This document shows positions 40,653-49,544 of a stretch of DNA of 64,000 nt, one piece after another. The notes below the pieces were generated by a model that searched no databases, was not told the origin of the DNA, and was given only the letters and a program-made list of their open reading frames with translations. The DNA lies in the NCBI RefSeq assembly GCF_007997135.1, contig NZ_VORU01000001.1, positions 434,001 through 498,000 on the forward strand, in the 5' to 3' direction. A program made the translations under genes and the position numbers. The DNA comes from Aequorivita lipolytica (lineage in GTDB: Bacteria; Bacteroidota; Bacteroidia; Flavobacteriales; Flavobacteriaceae). The stretch's first letter is position 1. Each line of letters begins with the position of its first letter.

Positions 40653-41738
40653 TTGAAATATAAATTCATCATATCAGGCGGAGGAACCGGAGGTCATATT
40701 TACCCCGCGGTTGCGATTGCGAACGAACTGAAAACTCGTTTCCCCGATGCTGAATTTTTGTTTGTAGGCGCAAAAGATAGAATGGAGATGGAAAAGGTGC
40801 CGCAAGCAGGTTATAAAATAAAAGGACTTTGGATTTCTGGACTTCAGCGGAATCTGTCTTTGCAGAACTTGGCGTTTCCGCTGAAACTTGTTTCAAGTCT
40901 TCGGAAATCCCAAAAAATTCTCCGAAAGTTTAAACCCGATGTAGCAATAGGAACCGGCGGTTATGCAAGCGCTCCGTTACTGCGAATGGCGGCATTGCGC
41001 GGTACGCCGTGCCTCATTCAAGAGCAGAACAGCCACGCGGGAATTACAAACAAGTGGTTGAGCAGTAAAGTTCAAAAAATTTGTGTTGCTTATGAAGGGA
41101 TGGAGAAATTTTTCCCTTCAGAAAAAATAAAACTTACCGGAAATCCAGTTCGGCAAGATTTGTTGGATATTTCTTCAAAAAGAGAAGAGACGATTGCTTT
41201 CTTCAACTTGAAAAAGGAAAAGCAAACATTGTTGGTTTTAGGTGGAAGTTTAGGTGCGCGAAGAATAAATGAATTGATTGAAAAATCACTACCGTTCTTT
41301 GAAAAGCAGAACCTACAAGTCATTTGGCAATGCGGCGAATATTACGAGGAAACCTATAAAAGCAAAGGTTCTGAAAATGTGCAAGTGCACGCATTTTTAA
41401 ACCGAATGGATTTGGCTTATGCTGCGGCAGATTTCATTATTTCAAGATCGGGCGCGCTATCTGTTTCAGAATTGTGTTTGGTTGGAAAACCAGTTGTTTT
41501 CATTCCGTCACCCAACGTTGCGGAAGATCACCAAACAAAAAATGCATTGGCAATTACAGAAAAAAAGGCGGCTTTGTTGATTAAGGAAAGCGATTTGGAT
41601 GCAAATTTTGAAAATCAATTTTCAGAAGTGATTAGTTCAGAAGAAATGCAAAAAATGCTTTCAGCAAACATAAAAAAACTTGCAAAACCAAATGCCACAA
41701 AAGATATAGTTGAAGAAATTGAGAAATTATTGAAATGA
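40653..41738 (+). CDS. murG: Lipid II synthase (UDP-GlcNAc transferase)
   Basis: Transfers GlcNAc to lipid I, making lipid II. The 361-residue GT-B fold shows the Gly-rich loops [16 protein letters not shown] (about 7-22) and [13 protein letters not shown], plus [29 protein letters not shown], read in part as [11 protein letters not shown], and [19 protein letters not shown] for UDP-GlcNAc. The start appears to be TTG at 40653; there is no ATG before the first loop. It follows ftsW by 30 bp. Confidence 0.95.
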   Translation: MKYKFIISGGGTGGHIYPAVAIANELKTRFPDAEFLFVGAKDRMEMEKVPQAGYKIKGLWISGLQRNLSLQNLAFPLKLVSSLRKSQKILRKFKPDVAIGTGGYASAPLLRMAALRGTPCLIQEQNSHAGITNKWLSSKVQKICVAYEGMEKFFPSEKIKLTGNPVRQDLLDISSKREETIAFFNLKKEKQTLLVLGGSLGARRINELIEKSLPFFEKQNLQVIWQCGEYYEETYKSKGSENVQVHAFLNRMDLAYAAADFIISRSGALSVSELCLVGKPVVFIPSPNVAEDHQTKNALAITEKKAALLIKESDLDANFENQFSEVISSEEMQKMLSANIKKLAKPNATKDIVEEIEKLLK

Positions 41739-41742
41739 GTTT

Positions 41743-41823
41743 ATGAGTTTAGGTGTTTAAAAGTTTAAGTGCTTTTAATACACTCCACGCTTATAAACAT
41801 TTAAACGATTAAACATTTAAACT
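41743..41823. repeat. Low-complexity (TTTAAAC-type) repeat block before murC
   Basis: The gap holds imperfect copies in both directions: GAGTTTAGGTGTTTAAAAG (about 41746-41764) and later TAAACATTTAAACGATTAAA then CATTTAAACT (about 41795-41823), ending 6 bases before the murC ATG. The units resemble CATCTAAA near gldB. Fold-back of the two halves is possible. Confidence 0.55.
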
Positions 41824-41828
41824 GAAAA

Positions 41829-43184
41829 ATGAATAACCTGAAAAACATACAAACTTTCTACTTCGTCGGCATCGGCGGCATTGGGATGAGTGCGCTTGCA
41901 CGTTATTTCAAAATGCAGGGGAAGTCTGTTTTTGGGTATGATAAAACTCCAACCGATTTGACTGATGAATTGGTAGCCGAAGGAATTCCGGTTACTTTCA
42001 ATGATGAAATCTCAGAAATTCAAAAGGAGGTACTTTCAAAGGAAAACGTTTTAGTGGTTTATACGCCAGCAATTCCGAAGGGCAACAAAATTTTAAACTA
42101 TTTCTTTTCTGAAGAATTTTCAATTTTAAAACGCGCCCAACTTTTAGGTGAAGTTTCAAAAAATACACTTTGTTTAGCGGTTGCTGGAACCCACGGAAAA
42201 ACCACAACTTCAGCAATTTTAGGACATTTATTGGCAGAATGCAATATGCCGGTAACTGCATTTTTAGGAGGAATTGCAGAAAATTACAATTCAAATTTTA
42301 TTTACAAAGGCAGCGAAATTACCGTTGTGGAAGCAGACGAATTTGATCGCTCATTTCTTCAGTTGCGTCCAGATATTGCTTGCGTAACCTCGATGGACGC
42401 AGATCATTTGGATATTTACGGCGATGTTGTGGAAATAGAAAATGCATTTAGATCTTTTGCTCAATTGGTTGAGAACGAAGAAAACGTTTTTATTAAAAGG
42501 AATCTTCCGCTGGACGGAATGACCGTTGCCGTTGAAGAACCCGCAGATTATGAAGCTCAAAATGTTAAAATTGAAAACGGCGCGTATCTTTTTGACTTAA
42601 AAACTCCGAATGGAACTTTGGAAAATTTAACCTTTCATCTTCCCGGACATCATAATCTTACAAATGCCATAATGGCTTTGGGCATGGCAATTTTAGCAGG
42701 ATCCCCAACCGATTGTCTGCCCAAAGCGTTGGCATCTTTCAAAGGTGTAAAACGTCGCTTTTCGTATAAAATTAAAACTGATGAATTGGTTTTAATAGAC
42801 GATTATGCACACCATCCCACAGAACTAGACGCGCTGTTTCAAGCGGTGGATGAAATGTACCCGAACGATCACAAACAGATTGTTTTTCAGCCGCATCTTT
42901 TCAGCAGAACCCGTGACTTTGCTGAAGGTTTCGCAAAAAGTTTATCAAACTTTGATGAAGTAGTATTGCTGGATATTTATCCCGCAAGGGAAGAGCCTAT
43001 TGAGGGAATTACTTCAGAATGGCTTTTAAATCAAGTTGAGGCACAGCACAAAAGATTGGTTTTTAAATCTGCGCTGCCCGAAGTTTTATTGAAATCCAAG
43101 TGTAGAATAAAGTTACTCGTAGGTGCCGGTGACATTGGTGCAGAGGTAAATAAGCTAACTAAAATATTAAAAAATGAAGCGTAG
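41829..43184 (+). CDS. murC: UDP-MurNAc-L-alanine ligase
   Basis: Adds L-Ala, the first stem-peptide residue. The 451-residue Mur ligase begins with the Rossmann loop FVGIGGIGMSALAR, has the ATP loop AGTHGKTTTSAILGHLL, VEADEFDRSFLQL, MDADHLDIYG, LIDDYAHHPTELDA and QPHLFSRTRDF. It overlaps ftsQ by 11 bp. Confidence 0.96.
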   Translation: MNNLKNIQTFYFVGIGGIGMSALARYFKMQGKSVFGYDKTPTDLTDELVAEGIPVTFNDEISEIQKEVLSKENVLVVYTPAIPKGNKILNYFFSEEFSILKRAQLLGEVSKNTLCLAVAGTHGKTTTSAILGHLLAECNMPVTAFLGGIAENYNSNFIYKGSEITVVEADEFDRSFLQLRPDIACVTSMDADHLDIYGDVVEIENAFRSFAQLVENEENVFIKRNLPLDGMTVAVEEPADYEAQNVKIENGAYLFDLKTPNGTLENLTFHLPGHHNLTNAIMALGMAILAGSPTDCLPKALASFKGVKRRFSYKIKTDELVLIDDYAHHPTELDALFQAVDEMYPNDHKQIVFQPHLFSRTRDFAEGFAKSLSNFDEVVLLDIYPAREEPIEGITSEWLLNQVEAQHKRLVFKSALPEVLLKSKCRIKLLVGAGDIGAEVNKLTKILKNEA

Positions 43185-43890
43185 TCTAGAAATCATCAAA
43201 TTTATTGTTCTGCTTGGTATAATGGCTTTTCTTTTCAGCTTTGCCAAAAAGCGGAATGACGCCAGAAAAATTACTAAAGTGGACGTTGTTTTTGTAGATG
43301 ACAACAGCCCATTTATCACCTACAATACGGTTAATAAATTGTTGATACAAAGTCAAGCGAAGGTTACGAGCATAGGCAAAGAAACTTTAGTTTTGAAGAA
43401 GATGGAGCAAAGACTGCAGGAAAATCCTATGGTTCGTGACGCTCAGGTCTATATATCGGTTGACGGTACATTGGGGGCAAAAATTGAGCAGCGCAAACCT
43501 ATCGGCAGGGTATCTGCTTCGCCGGACTATTACTTAGATGCAGATGGGAAAAAGATGCCCCTGTCAGATGTTTATTCAGCAAGAGTGCCAATAATTACAG
43601 GAGCTTCAAAAAATAATTTTAATGAAGTTACGTCATTGCTGCTTAAAATTGGAGAAGATGATTTTATGAAAAGAAGCGTGGTGGGTGTAAACCGAAAAGT
43701 AGATGGCGATATAGAATTGGAACTTCGAAAGGTAAATTTTAAAGTGCTCTTCGGAAAGCCGGAAGACATTGAAAAAAAGTTTCAAAACTTTAAAGCATTT
43801 TATAAAAAAACAAAGCAAGATAGTACTCTTTATGGGTACGACAGAATAAACTTGAAATTTGAAAGTCAGGTAATTGCCACAAAAAAGTAA
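43174..43890 (+). CDS. ftsQ: Cell division protein FtsQ/DivIB
   Basis: A bitopic divisome protein of 238 residues: membrane helix about 9-25 (KFIVLLGIMAFLFSFA), then a periplasmic part with a POTRA-like segment (about 35-100; VDVVFVDDNSPFITYNTV, NPMVRDAQVYISVDGTL) and a C-terminal beta domain. It binds FtsL and partners. Sequence conservation is low, but position between murC and ftsA is diagnostic. Confidence 0.9.
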   Translation: MKRSLEIIKFIVLLGIMAFLFSFAKKRNDARKITKVDVVFVDDNSPFITYNTVNKLLIQSQAKVTSIGKETLVLKKMEQRLQENPMVRDAQVYISVDGTLGAKIEQRKPIGRVSASPDYYLDADGKKMPLSDVYSARVPIITGASKNNFNEVTSLLLKIGEDDFMKRSVVGVNRKVDGDIELELRKVNFKVLFGKPEDIEKKFQNFKAFYKKTKQDSTLYGYDRINLKFESQVIATKK

Positions 43891-43894
43891 GGCC

Positions 43895-45247
43895 ATGGAA
43901 AACGATAATATTGCTGTAGGATTGGATATTGGAACTACCAAGATAGTTGCTATGATTGGTAGAAAAAACGATTATGGCAAAATGGAAGTTTTGGGAATTG
44001 GAAAAGCGAAGAGCCTTGGTGTGCACCGTGGGGTTGTTAACAATATTACCCAAACCATTCAATCCATTCAGCAAGCGGTACAAGATGCGGAAACTTCCTC
44101 AGGTTTGAAAATCAAGGAAGTGGTTGTTGGTATTGCAGGGCAGCACATTCGTAGTCTTCAGCACAGTGATTACATTACCCGGGCTAATGGTGAAGACGTA
44201 ATACAGGAAGAAGATATTGACCGTCTTTGCAACCAGGTTCACAAATTGGTAATGCTTCCCGGTGAAGAAATATTACACGTTTTGCCACAGGATTTTAAGG
44301 TTGACGGACAAGCAGAAATAAAGGAACCCATCGGGATGTACGGTGCACGTTTGGAAGCTAATTTTCACGTGGTTGTTGGGCAGGTTTCCTCAATTAGAAA
44401 TGTGGGGCGATGCATAAAGAGTGCTGGTTTAGAACTTTCAGCCATTACTTTGGAACCATTGGCTTCTGCAAAAGCAGTACTTAGCCAAGAGGAAAAAGAA
44501 GCTGGTGTAGCCTTGATAGACATAGGTGGCGGAACGACGGACTTGGCAATCTTTAAAGATGGAATTATTCGACACACAGCGGTTATTCCTTTCGGAGGAA
44601 ATGTAATTACCGAAGACATAAAAGAAGGTTGCTCAATCATTGAAAAGCAGGCAGAATTGCTGAAAATAAAATTCGGATCTGCTTGGCCGGGAGAAAATAA
44701 AGACAACGAAATTGTGTCTATTCCTGGGTTAAGAGGAAGAGAGCCAAAGGAAATCAGTCTTAAAAACCTTTCAAAAATAATCCACGCACGCGTTATTGAA
44801 ATTATCGAGCAGGCGTATATGGAAATAAAAAATTACGGACACGAAGATCAAAAAAAGAAACTAATTGCTGGTATTGTTTTAACTGGAGGAGGAGCACAGC
44901 TTCAGCATATTAAACAACTTGTGGAATACATTACAGGAATGGATACGCGCATTGGTTATCCAAACGAGCATTTGGCCGGCGATAGCGATGCCGAAACCAC
45001 CAGCCCAATGTACGCAACTGCAGTAGGTTTAGTGTTGAATAGTTTGGAAAGCAAAGAAAAATCTTCATTAATGAAACGCTTTTCGCACGACGTATCTGAA
45101 AAAGATAAAGAGGTAAAGGAAAACGTAACTGAGACGGAAGAGGAAAATAAAGAAGAGCAAGGCAAAGAAAAGGAACAGAAAACCTCAAAACGGTTTTTTG
45201 ATAAATGGGCAGAGAAGTTTAAGGAGTTTCTTGACAACGCTGAGTAA
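43895..45247 (+). CDS. ftsA: Cell division protein FtsA
   Basis: An actin-like ATPase that tethers FtsZ to the membrane. ATP-binding motifs are VGLDIGTTKIVAMIG (about 8-22) and LIDIGGGTTDLAIF, with VLTGGGAQL near the C-terminal third. The last 60 residues are a Glu/Lys-rich linker and a C-terminal amphipathic helix (RFFDKWAEKFKEFLDN) that should bind the membrane. I chose the ATG at 43895, just after the ftsQ stop, over the in-frame TTG at 43874. Length 450. Confidence 0.95.
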   Translation: MENDNIAVGLDIGTTKIVAMIGRKNDYGKMEVLGIGKAKSLGVHRGVVNNITQTIQSIQQAVQDAETSSGLKIKEVVVGIAGQHIRSLQHSDYITRANGEDVIQEEDIDRLCNQVHKLVMLPGEEILHVLPQDFKVDGQAEIKEPIGMYGARLEANFHVVVGQVSSIRNVGRCIKSAGLELSAITLEPLASAKAVLSQEEKEAGVALIDIGGGTTDLAIFKDGIIRHTAVIPFGGNVITEDIKEGCSIIEKQAELLKIKFGSAWPGENKDNEIVSIPGLRGREPKEISLKNLSKIIHARVIEIIEQAYMEIKNYGHEDQKKKLIAGIVLTGGGAQLQHIKQLVEYITGMDTRIGYPNEHLAGDSDAETTSPMYATAVGLVLNSLESKEKSSLMKRFSHDVSEKDKEVKENVTETEEENKEEQGKEKEQKTSKRFFDKWAEKFKEFLDNAE

Positions 45248-45317
45248 AAGTGTTCAGTTTTTAGTAACAGAATACAATAAGTATAAAAAATAAAAAATTG
45301 CAATAAAAAATAAAATT

Positions 45318-47294
45318 ATGAGCAGCAAAACAGAATTTGAAAACATTTCATTCGATCTGCCGAAAAACCAATCAAATGTGATAAAGGTTATCGGAGTTGG
45401 CGGCGGAGGGAGTAATGCCATTAACCATATGTTCAGCCAGGGCATAAAGGGAGTAGACTTTGTAATCTGTAATACAGATTCGCAAGCATTGGAAAATAGC
45501 CCTGTGCCAAACAAAATCCAATTGGGAGTATCCTTAACTGAAGGTTTGGGTGCTGGCGCAAACCCTAAGGTTGGCGAACAGTCTGCCGTGGAAAGCATGG
45601 AAGAGATTCGCAGTATGCTTACCACAAATACAAAAATGATTTTCATTACTGCCGGAATGGGTGGCGGAACTGGTACTGGTGCCGCGCCTATTATTGCAAA
45701 AATGGCGAAAGACATGGACATTCTTACGGTTGGGATCGTAACTATTCCGTTTCAGTTTGAAGGAAAAACCAGAAATGAGCAAGCGCATATTGGAGTAGAA
45801 AAACTGCGTCAGAATGTAGATTCTTTGGTAGTTATCAATAACAATAAATTACGTGAAGTTTATGGAAACCTTGGTTTTAAAGCAGGATTTTCAAAAGCTG
45901 ATGAAGTTTTGGCCACCGCTGCTCGTGGTATAGCCGAAGTAATTACACATCACTACACACAAAACATTGACCTTCGCGACGCCAAAACTGTACTCGCAAA
46001 CAGCGGAACCGCCATTATGGGAAGCGCCACAGCTTCTGGAGCTAACAGGGCTAAAGAAGCCATTGGCAGAGCTTTGGATTCTCCATTGCTTAACGATAAT
46101 AAAATTAAAGGTGCCAAAAACGTGCTGCTGCTTATCGTTTCCGGAACAGATGAAATTACTATTGATGAAATTGGTGAAATCAGTGACCATATTCAAAATG
46201 AAGCTGGCCACAGCGCAAATATCATTATGGGTGTGGGCGAAGAGGAAAGCTTAGAGGGATCAATCTCAATTACCGTAATAGCAACGGGTTTTAACTTTGA
46301 GCAACAGAACGAAATAGTAAATACAGAAACAAAAAAAATAATCCACACCCTGGAAGACGAGCAAAAAGCTGAACATGATTTAACGCCCAAAACAACTGCT
46401 ACAGCTGTAAGATTGCCTGAAAATCCTTTGCCTTCCCAGCTTAAGTCTGATACTTCAGCTATAACGCACACACTATTTGACGAAGCGGAAGTTGAAGAAA
46501 AGTTGCCTTTTGATGGTTACATCAAAACTTCGGAATTGCTTAAAAACATAGGTGTTTCCTATGAAGAGGTTGAAGTTAAAAATATAGAGGAATTCAATCA
46601 AGTAGAAGTAAATAAAATAAACGTTAATGAGTTTGTAATTATTGAAGCACCAAAAAAGCAAGAAGCGGACAAAGTAAACACTCCGAAAATTGCTTTTGAA
46701 GATACTGATGAGCAAATATTGATGTTTGACCTTCCTATAAATTCAGCTTCCAAAAAGAGTGCTGAAAAGGAAAAAAAAGATGAAAATGTTATCTTCGATT
46801 TAGGGCAGATAGAAGTACAGGATCACGTTGAAATTGTTCCCATAACAGAAGTTTCCGGCGAGGGGATAAAGCGTTACAGCCTTGACGATTATCAAGAAGT
46901 CGAAAATAGATTGAACAGTGCCAAACCTTCAAAATTGACTGCTGAAGAAGTTGAAGACGAAGAGATTGTTTTCGAAAAAAGAACTGTTTCTGAGCCTAAT
47001 GTGAAACAAAAAGATTCGCGAGAATTGGACGATCCGATGAATTCTCCAATAGCAAAAATTTTGAGCGATCGTACCGAGGAGCGTAAGCGTAAAATGAAGG
47101 AGTTCAATTATAAGTTTAAAAATAGTCCTTCCCGAATTGACGAGATTGAAAAACAACCTGCTTACAAACGTATGGGGATTGATCTGAATGAAACTAAAGA
47201 ACAATCGAACATTTCTCGAACCTCAGTAAATACAGAGGACGATGACATTGAGTTGCGCAAAAACAATTCATTTCTGCACGACAATGTGGACTAG
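45318..47294 (+). CDS. ftsZ: Cell division protein FtsZ with long C-terminal extension
   Basis: The tubulin-like GTPase that forms the Z ring. The globular part covers about residues 1-335: VIGVGGGGSNAINHM, the signature GMGGGTGTGAAPIIA, NNNKLREVYG and the T7 loop region SKADEVLATAARGI. After it comes an unusually long, acidic, low-complexity tail of about 320 residues (total 658, against about 383 in E. coli), as is common in flavobacteria, with a conserved-looking patch near 560-620 (PIAKILSDRTEERKRKMKEF, YKRMGIDL). FtsA precedes it; a terminator follows. Confidence 0.97.
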   Translation: MSSKTEFENISFDLPKNQSNVIKVIGVGGGGSNAINHMFSQGIKGVDFVICNTDSQALENSPVPNKIQLGVSLTEGLGAGANPKVGEQSAVESMEEIRSMLTTNTKMIFITAGMGGGTGTGAAPIIAKMAKDMDILTVGIVTIPFQFEGKTRNEQAHIGVEKLRQNVDSLVVINNNKLREVYGNLGFKAGFSKADEVLATAARGIAEVITHHYTQNIDLRDAKTVLANSGTAIMGSATASGANRAKEAIGRALDSPLLNDNKIKGAKNVLLLIVSGTDEITIDEIGEISDHIQNEAGHSANIIMGVGEEESLEGSISITVIATGFNFEQQNEIVNTETKKIIHTLEDEQKAEHDLTPKTTATAVRLPENPLPSQLKSDTSAITHTLFDEAEVEEKLPFDGYIKTSELLKNIGVSYEEVEVKNIEEFNQVEVNKINVNEFVIIEAPKKQEADKVNTPKIAFEDTDEQILMFDLPINSASKKSAEKEKKDENVIFDLGQIEVQDHVEIVPITEVSGEGIKRYSLDDYQEVENRLNSAKPSKLTAEEVEDEEIVFEKRTVSEPNVKQKDSRELDDPMNSPIAKILSDRTEERKRKMKEFNYKFKNSPSRIDEIEKQPAYKRMGIDLNETKEQSNISRTSVNTEDDDIELRKNNSFLHDNVD

Positions 47295-47319
47295 GTGATT
47301 TTATTTCACTTAAAGCAGG

Positions 47320-47355
47320 GGCCCAAATTTCTTAATCGAGTTTGGGTCTTTTTTG
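47320..47355 (+). terminator. Intrinsic terminator after ftsZ
   Basis: GGCCCAAA (47320-47327) pairs with TTTGGGTC (47341-47348) with one G-U pair, followed by six T residues. It closes the dcw cluster. Confidence 0.75.
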
Positions 47356-47415
47356 TGAATCCTTATTTCATTCATAAATCTACTTTTTACAGTTTCCCAT
47401 TTCGGCTTAATTAAG

Positions 47416-47423
47416 TATCTTCG
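47416..47423 (+). promoter_or_regulatory. Possible -7 box for the yqeY gene
   Basis: TATCTTCG differs from TAnnTTTG at one base, 20 bp before the ATG at 47444. It makes a separate transcript from ftsZ likely, given the terminator between. Confidence 0.35.
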
Positions 47424-47443
47424 CAATCTATTAAAAACAGACA

Positions 47444-47893
47444 ATGAGCTTACAGGATAAAGTTATGGATGCGATGAAAACCGCAATGAAAGCGAAGGAT
47501 GCACAATCTTTGGAAGCCTTGCGTTCTGTTAAATCTGCCCTGCTTTTGGCACAGACCGAAACTGGTTCAAAGGCTGATTTAACTGAGGAGGAAGAATTAA
47601 AATTACTTCAGAAACAGGTTAAGCAGCGTAAGGATAGTGCGGCAATTTACAAAGAACAAGGCCGTGAAGATCTTGCGGAGCCAGAATTGGCACAGGCAAA
47701 GGTAATAGAGCAGTTTTTACCGGCGCAGTTAAGCGAGGAAGAAGTGAGTAAGATTGTAGATCAAATAATTGCGGAGACCGGTGCTTCATCTATGGCAGAT
47801 ATGGGTAAAGTAATGGGCTTGGCAAGTGCAAGACTTACTGGAAAAGCTGATGGCAAAACAATATCAACGGCAGTTAAATCAAGGCTTAGTTAA
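47444..47893 (+). CDS. GatB/YqeY domain protein
   Basis: A 149-residue stand-alone GatB/YqeY domain: N-terminal helices (KVMDAMKTAMKAKDAQSLEALRSVKSA, seen as MKTAMKAKDAQSLEALR), then the tail domain with PAQLSEEEVSKIVDQII and MGKVMGLASARLTGKADGK. The domain is related to the tRNA-binding tail of the GatCAB amidotransferase, but the role of the single-domain form is not established. It commonly follows ftsZ in Bacteroidetes. Confidence 0.92.
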   Translation: MSLQDKVMDAMKTAMKAKDAQSLEALRSVKSALLLAQTETGSKADLTEEEELKLLQKQVKQRKDSAAIYKEQGREDLAEPELAQAKVIEQFLPAQLSEEEVSKIVDQIIAETGASSMADMGKVMGLASARLTGKADGKTISTAVKSRLS

Positions 47894-47949
47894 AAGTTAT
47901 TGGTTAATAGTTAATTGTTCACTGAGTTGAATCCATAATTTTTATTTTT

Positions 47950-48023
47950 GAACATTGAACATTGAACATTGAACATTGAACATTGAACATTGAACATTGA
48001 ACATTGAACATTGAACATTGAAC
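47950..48023. repeat. Tandem repeat, 10 copies of GAACATT, abutting tRNA-Arg
   Basis: Ten perfect copies of GAACATT plus a partial GAAC, ending two bases before the tRNA-Arg. An apparent reverse-strand frame across it (FNVQCSM repeats) is an artefact. Like the blocks before gldB and ftsI it has a 7-8 bp unit and no spacers. Confidence 0.95.
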
Positions 48024-48024
48024 C

Positions 48025-48098
48025 GGCCGCGTGGCGCAACTGAATAGCGCATCAGATTTCGGCTCTGAGGGTTGGGGGTTTGAATCCCTTCGCGGTCA
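48025..48098 (+). tRNA. tRNA-Arg (anticodon UCG)
   Basis: A full cloverleaf in 74 bases. Acceptor GGCCGCG/CGCGGTC with one G-U pair, discriminator A and no encoded CCA; D-stem GCGC/GCGC; anticodon stem TCAGA/TCTGA with loop TTTCGGC, giving anticodon TCG at 48059-48061 for CGA/CGN codons; T-stem GGGGG/CCCTT with two G-U pairs. The T-loop is TTTGAAT, with T where C56 is almost universal. The transcript is followed by a long hairpin. Confidence 0.93.
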
Positions 48099-48108
48099 CG
48101 AATAAATG

Positions 48109-48160
48109 GAAAAGGCAAATCTAAAATTTTGAGCGAGCTCAATTTTAGATTTGCCTTTTC
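48109..48160. terminator. Long hairpin / terminator after tRNA-Arg
   Basis: GAAAAGGCAAATCTAAAATT (48109-48128) pairs with the reverse complement ending at 48160. The apical part TTGAG/CTCAA extends it, apart from a two-base T bulge. T-rich sequence follows on the plus strand and A-rich precedes it, so it could stop transcription in both directions. Confidence 0.7.
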
Positions 48161-48170
48161 TATTTTCAAT

Positions 48171-48186
48171 CCCGATAGCTATCGGG
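48171..48186. repeat. Perfect palindrome CCCGATAGCTATCGGG
   Basis: A 16-bp perfect palindrome 10 bases after the hairpin. I recall this sequence as a frequent dispersed palindrome in Bacteroidetes genomes. It lies 84 bp from the end of the convergent DUF1569 gene and has no long T-tract. Confidence 0.6.
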
Positions 48187-48270
48187 AGAGCTTTGAGGGA
48201 TCACCGTAGATAATCCCATTCGTGAATGCATGCTTTTTTTACCTTTTAGTCTTCAAACAGAGATTTAATT

Positions 48271-48711
48271 TTATGCCCTAAATTGTTTCAAATGATGGTC
48301 CAGATGTTTGTATTGCATTTGCCCCCATTGTTGCGGCGTAAATTTTCCAAAAATAGGATGTGGGTCCCATTGTGTCTGGTTTTTCTTTGTGTGGAATTCA
48401 TCCACTAACTTTTCAAGTGCTTCTTGTTCGGTTGCAAAATCCTTGCTTTCCGAAATTTTAAAAGATTTGGCAGTAGGTAAATTCTGTCGCCACGGTTTGT
48501 CATTATATAGCGATTTTTTAAAAAGAAATGCTAGTGGAATGAATTGCTTTTTTACATCTCCTTTGCCCAAAGAAACATTCAACGGTTGCTGACAATGATG
48601 AAGAGCTTGGCCAATATCCATTTTTCCCCACTTTCGTTCACTTTCTGAATTCAGCGTTTTAAGTCTTTTCTTTATTTCTGTGTATGCTTCGTCATCAAAA
48701 AGTGATTTCAT
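48271..48711 (-). CDS. DUF1569 (DinB-like fold) protein
   Basis: A 146-residue all-alpha protein of the DinB/YfiT-like four-helix fold. Typical DUF1569 marks are KWGKMDIGQALHHCQQPL near the N-terminus and HPIFGKFTPQQWGQMQYKHLDHHLKQF at the C-terminus, with His residues (HHC, KHLDHH) placed to bind a metal as in DinB proteins. The function is unknown; metal-dependent thiol-linked transferases share the fold. Monocistronic and convergent with the tRNA. Confidence 0.8.
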   Translation of the reverse strand: MKSLFDDEAYTEIKKRLKTLNSESERKWGKMDIGQALHHCQQPLNVSLGKGDVKKQFIPLAFLFKKSLYNDKPWRQNLPTAKSFKISESKDFATEQEALEKLVDEFHTKKNQTQWDPHPIFGKFTPQQWGQMQYKHLDHHLKQFRA

Positions 48712-48842
48712 ATTTAGATTTTTGAAATTAAAAGAATAAATTTATTCAATAATTGGCAAAATTGTATCATACCGAAAGATTGTTTTCAAAAAACAATTCA
48801 CATTTAGCTATTCATTATTATCTTTAAGGAAACAGAAAAACT

Positions 48843-49538
48843 TTGGAAGAAAATAATTCCTTTTCCATAAAAAACTGGAACGAAGACGATCGCCCACGTG
48901 AGAAACTCTTGCTAAAAGGGCGCATTGCCCTGAGCGATGCCGAATTGATTGCAATACTTATTAGCTCCGGCAGTCGAAATGAAAGTGCGGTTTCACTTAG
49001 CCAGCGCATTCTGGCTTCAGTAGATAATAATTTAAGCGAATTGGGACGGCTCTCCATTCCAGAGTTAATGGAGTTCAAAGGTATTGGTGAAGCCAAGGCA
49101 ATAAGTATAGCTGCTGCTATGGAACTTGGACGAAGGAGAAGAGCAGGAGAGGCTTTGGAACGAAAAAAAATTACCTCAAGCAATTCTGTTTTTGAATACA
49201 TTCAACCTATTATTGGCGAACTTCCGCACGAGGAATTTTGGGTTCTTTATCTCAACAATTCAAACAAAATAATTAAAAGTGCACAGCTTAGCAAAGGCGG
49301 TATCACGGGTACGGTTGTGGATGTTCGCTTGGCTTTTAAAGAGGCTTTACAACTTGGGGCCGTAGGTATTATCTTGGCTCACAACCATCCTTCGGGTGCG
49401 CTTAAACCCAGCCAAGCCGATATTCAATTGACCAAAAAGCTGAAAACAGCGGGAGAAAGCTTGGACATAAAAGTGCTGGACCATCTTATAATTACCGAAA
49501 AAGCGTATTTTAGCTTTGCCGATGAAAATATGCTGTAA
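48843..49538 (+). CDS. radC: RadC family JAB/MPN protein
   Basis: A 231-residue protein with an N-terminal helix-hairpin-helix-like part (PRERKLLLKG-type region, LMEFKGIGEAKAISIAAAMELG) and a C-terminal JAMM metalloprotease-like domain with AHNHPSGALKPSQADIQLT. Despite the name, a DNA-repair role is not supported; its activity is unknown. The start is TTG at 48843; the first ATG lies far inside the domain. A weak promoter-like TATCTTTA precedes it by about 20 bp. Confidence 0.92.
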   Translation: MEENNSFSIKNWNEDDRPREKLLLKGRIALSDAELIAILISSGSRNESAVSLSQRILASVDNNLSELGRLSIPELMEFKGIGEAKAISIAAAMELGRRRRAGEALERKKITSSNSVFEYIQPIIGELPHEEFWVLYLNNSNKIIKSAQLSKGGITGTVVDVRLAFKEALQLGAVGIILAHNHPSGALKPSQADIQLTKKLKTAGESLDIKVLDHLIITEKAYFSFADENML

Positions 49539-49544
49539 TCTCCT

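Noticed and set aside
47942-48169. Minus-strand open frame with repeated FNVQCSM
   Set aside because: Created by the GAACATT satellite and running over the tRNA; not a gene.
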